Assembly (NCBI GenBank): GCA_029882675.1
Contig: JAOUKJ010000228.1
Coordinates: forward strand, 1 to 6,626
Reading direction: 5' to 3'
Length of the DNA stretch: 6,626 nucleotides
Source of the DNA: Cyclobacteriaceae bacterium
Lineage (GTDB): Bacteria; Bacteroidota; Bacteroidia; Cytophagales; Cyclobacteriaceae
A program made the translations under genes and the position numbers. Shown here in pieces: positions 6,253 through 6,626 of this stretch. The notes beneath the pieces are model-generated. The model was given only the letters and a program-made list of their open reading frames with translations. It was not told the DNA's origin and did no database searches. Within the stretch, counting starts at the first letter, position 1, and each line of letters opens with the position of its first letter.

Positions 6253-6626
6253 ATGGAAAAAGCATACAAATACGTTGATTACCTGTGGAACGTGGACAAA
6301 GAAAAGGAACTGGGCAATGATCAGGTGGCCTTATTGCTATACCGGAGTAACCTTTTGGGTGCTGACTTGCGCATTACTAATTACGGCGGGGGAAATACAA
6401 GTTGCAAAACCATCGAAAAAGACCCGCTCACAGGGGCCGACACGAAAGTGATGTGGATCAAGGGATCTGGTGGTGATATAGGCACGCTGACCCGAAGCGG
6501 ACTGGCAGCACTGTACCAGGAAAAATTGATAGCGCTGAAAAATATATACCGGGGGCTTGAATATGAGGATGAAATGGTAGCGCTTTTTAACCATTGCATT
6601 TTCGATCTGGATTCCCGCGCACCGTC
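6253..6626 (+). CDS. Bifunctional rhamnulose-1-phosphate aldolase / lactaldehyde dehydrogenase, RhaEW type (3'-partial)
   Basis: The frame from the ATG at 6253 is open to the window end (124 codons) and starts MEKAYKYVDYLW. It matches the N-terminal class II aldolase domain of the long bifunctional aldolase / short-chain dehydrogenase proteins common in Bacteroidota: LLLYRSNLLGADLRITNYGG (27-46), the phosphate-binding GGGNTS (45-50), KGSGGDIGTL (70-79) and FNHCIFDL (112-119). Full family members have about 700 residues, so the metal-binding histidines and the dehydrogenase domain lie beyond the window. The family cleaves L-rhamnulose-1-phosphate to dihydroxyacetone phosphate and L-lactaldehyde in the cytoplasm, and the second domain oxidises the lactaldehyde. 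No strong Shine-Dalgarno sequence is present; the upstream region is A-rich. It diverges from the GH32 operon and is likely the first gene of a rhamnose-use operon running rightward. Confidence 0.88.
   Translation, partial: MEKAYKYVDYLWNVDKEKELGNDQVALLLYRSNLLGADLRITNYGGGNTSCKTIEKDPLTGADTKVMWIKGSGGDIGTLTRSGLAALYQEKLIALKNIYRGLEYEDEMVALFNHCIFDLDSRAP

Noticed and set aside
6337..6599. Two - strand open frames opposite the aldolase gene
   Set aside because: The + strand frame here is an unmistakable aldolase domain with conserved motifs; the opposite frames are shadows.

Overview
The window looks like a chromosomal sugar-use region of a Bacteroidota bacterium, most likely a Cytophagales-type relative. 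This rests on four things seen in the sequence: the large secreted fusion protein (sugar dehydrogenase propeller + PKD + cytochrome c + carbohydrate-binding-like tail), a lipoprotein glycoside hydrolase with a relaxed lipobox, the near absence of Shine-Dalgarno sequences, and TAnnTTTG-like promoter boxes. The family and lineage assignments come from recall of protein families, not from a search.

Layout. (1) Positions 2-2527, + strand: the 3' part of a long gene for a PQQ-type sugar dehydrogenase with a PKD domain, a c-type heme domain and a C-terminal beta-sandwich; its start lies outside the window. (2) Positions 5874 down to 2634, - strand: a likely operon of a GH32 beta-fructosidase lipoprotein, an NCS1/CodB-like permease, and a 55-residue two-helix membrane protein whose start codon overlaps the permease stop (ATGA). 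The two groups converge across a 106-bp gap with no clear terminator. (3) Positions 5875-6252: a 378-bp divergent control region with direct and inverted repeats. (4) Position 6253 to the end, + strand: the first 124 codons of a bifunctional rhamnulose-1-phosphate aldolase / lactaldehyde dehydrogenase.

How the genes may work together (inference): the GH32 enzyme would release fructose from fructans or sucrose-type oligosaccharides outside the cytoplasm, and the permease with its small partner would carry a product inward. That would be unusual, because characterised NCS1 carriers move nucleobases and related compounds. No SusC/SusD pair is present in the window. The divergent aldolase gene belongs to deoxysugar (L-rhamnose) breakdown and shares the control region with the fructosidase operon.

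The most interesting points are the small membrane protein and its A9 slippage-prone junction with the permease, the pairing of a GH32 enzyme with an NCS1-type carrier, and the repeat-rich divergent control region. The sequence shows no RNA genes, CRISPR arrays, insertion sequences or tRNAs that I can support.
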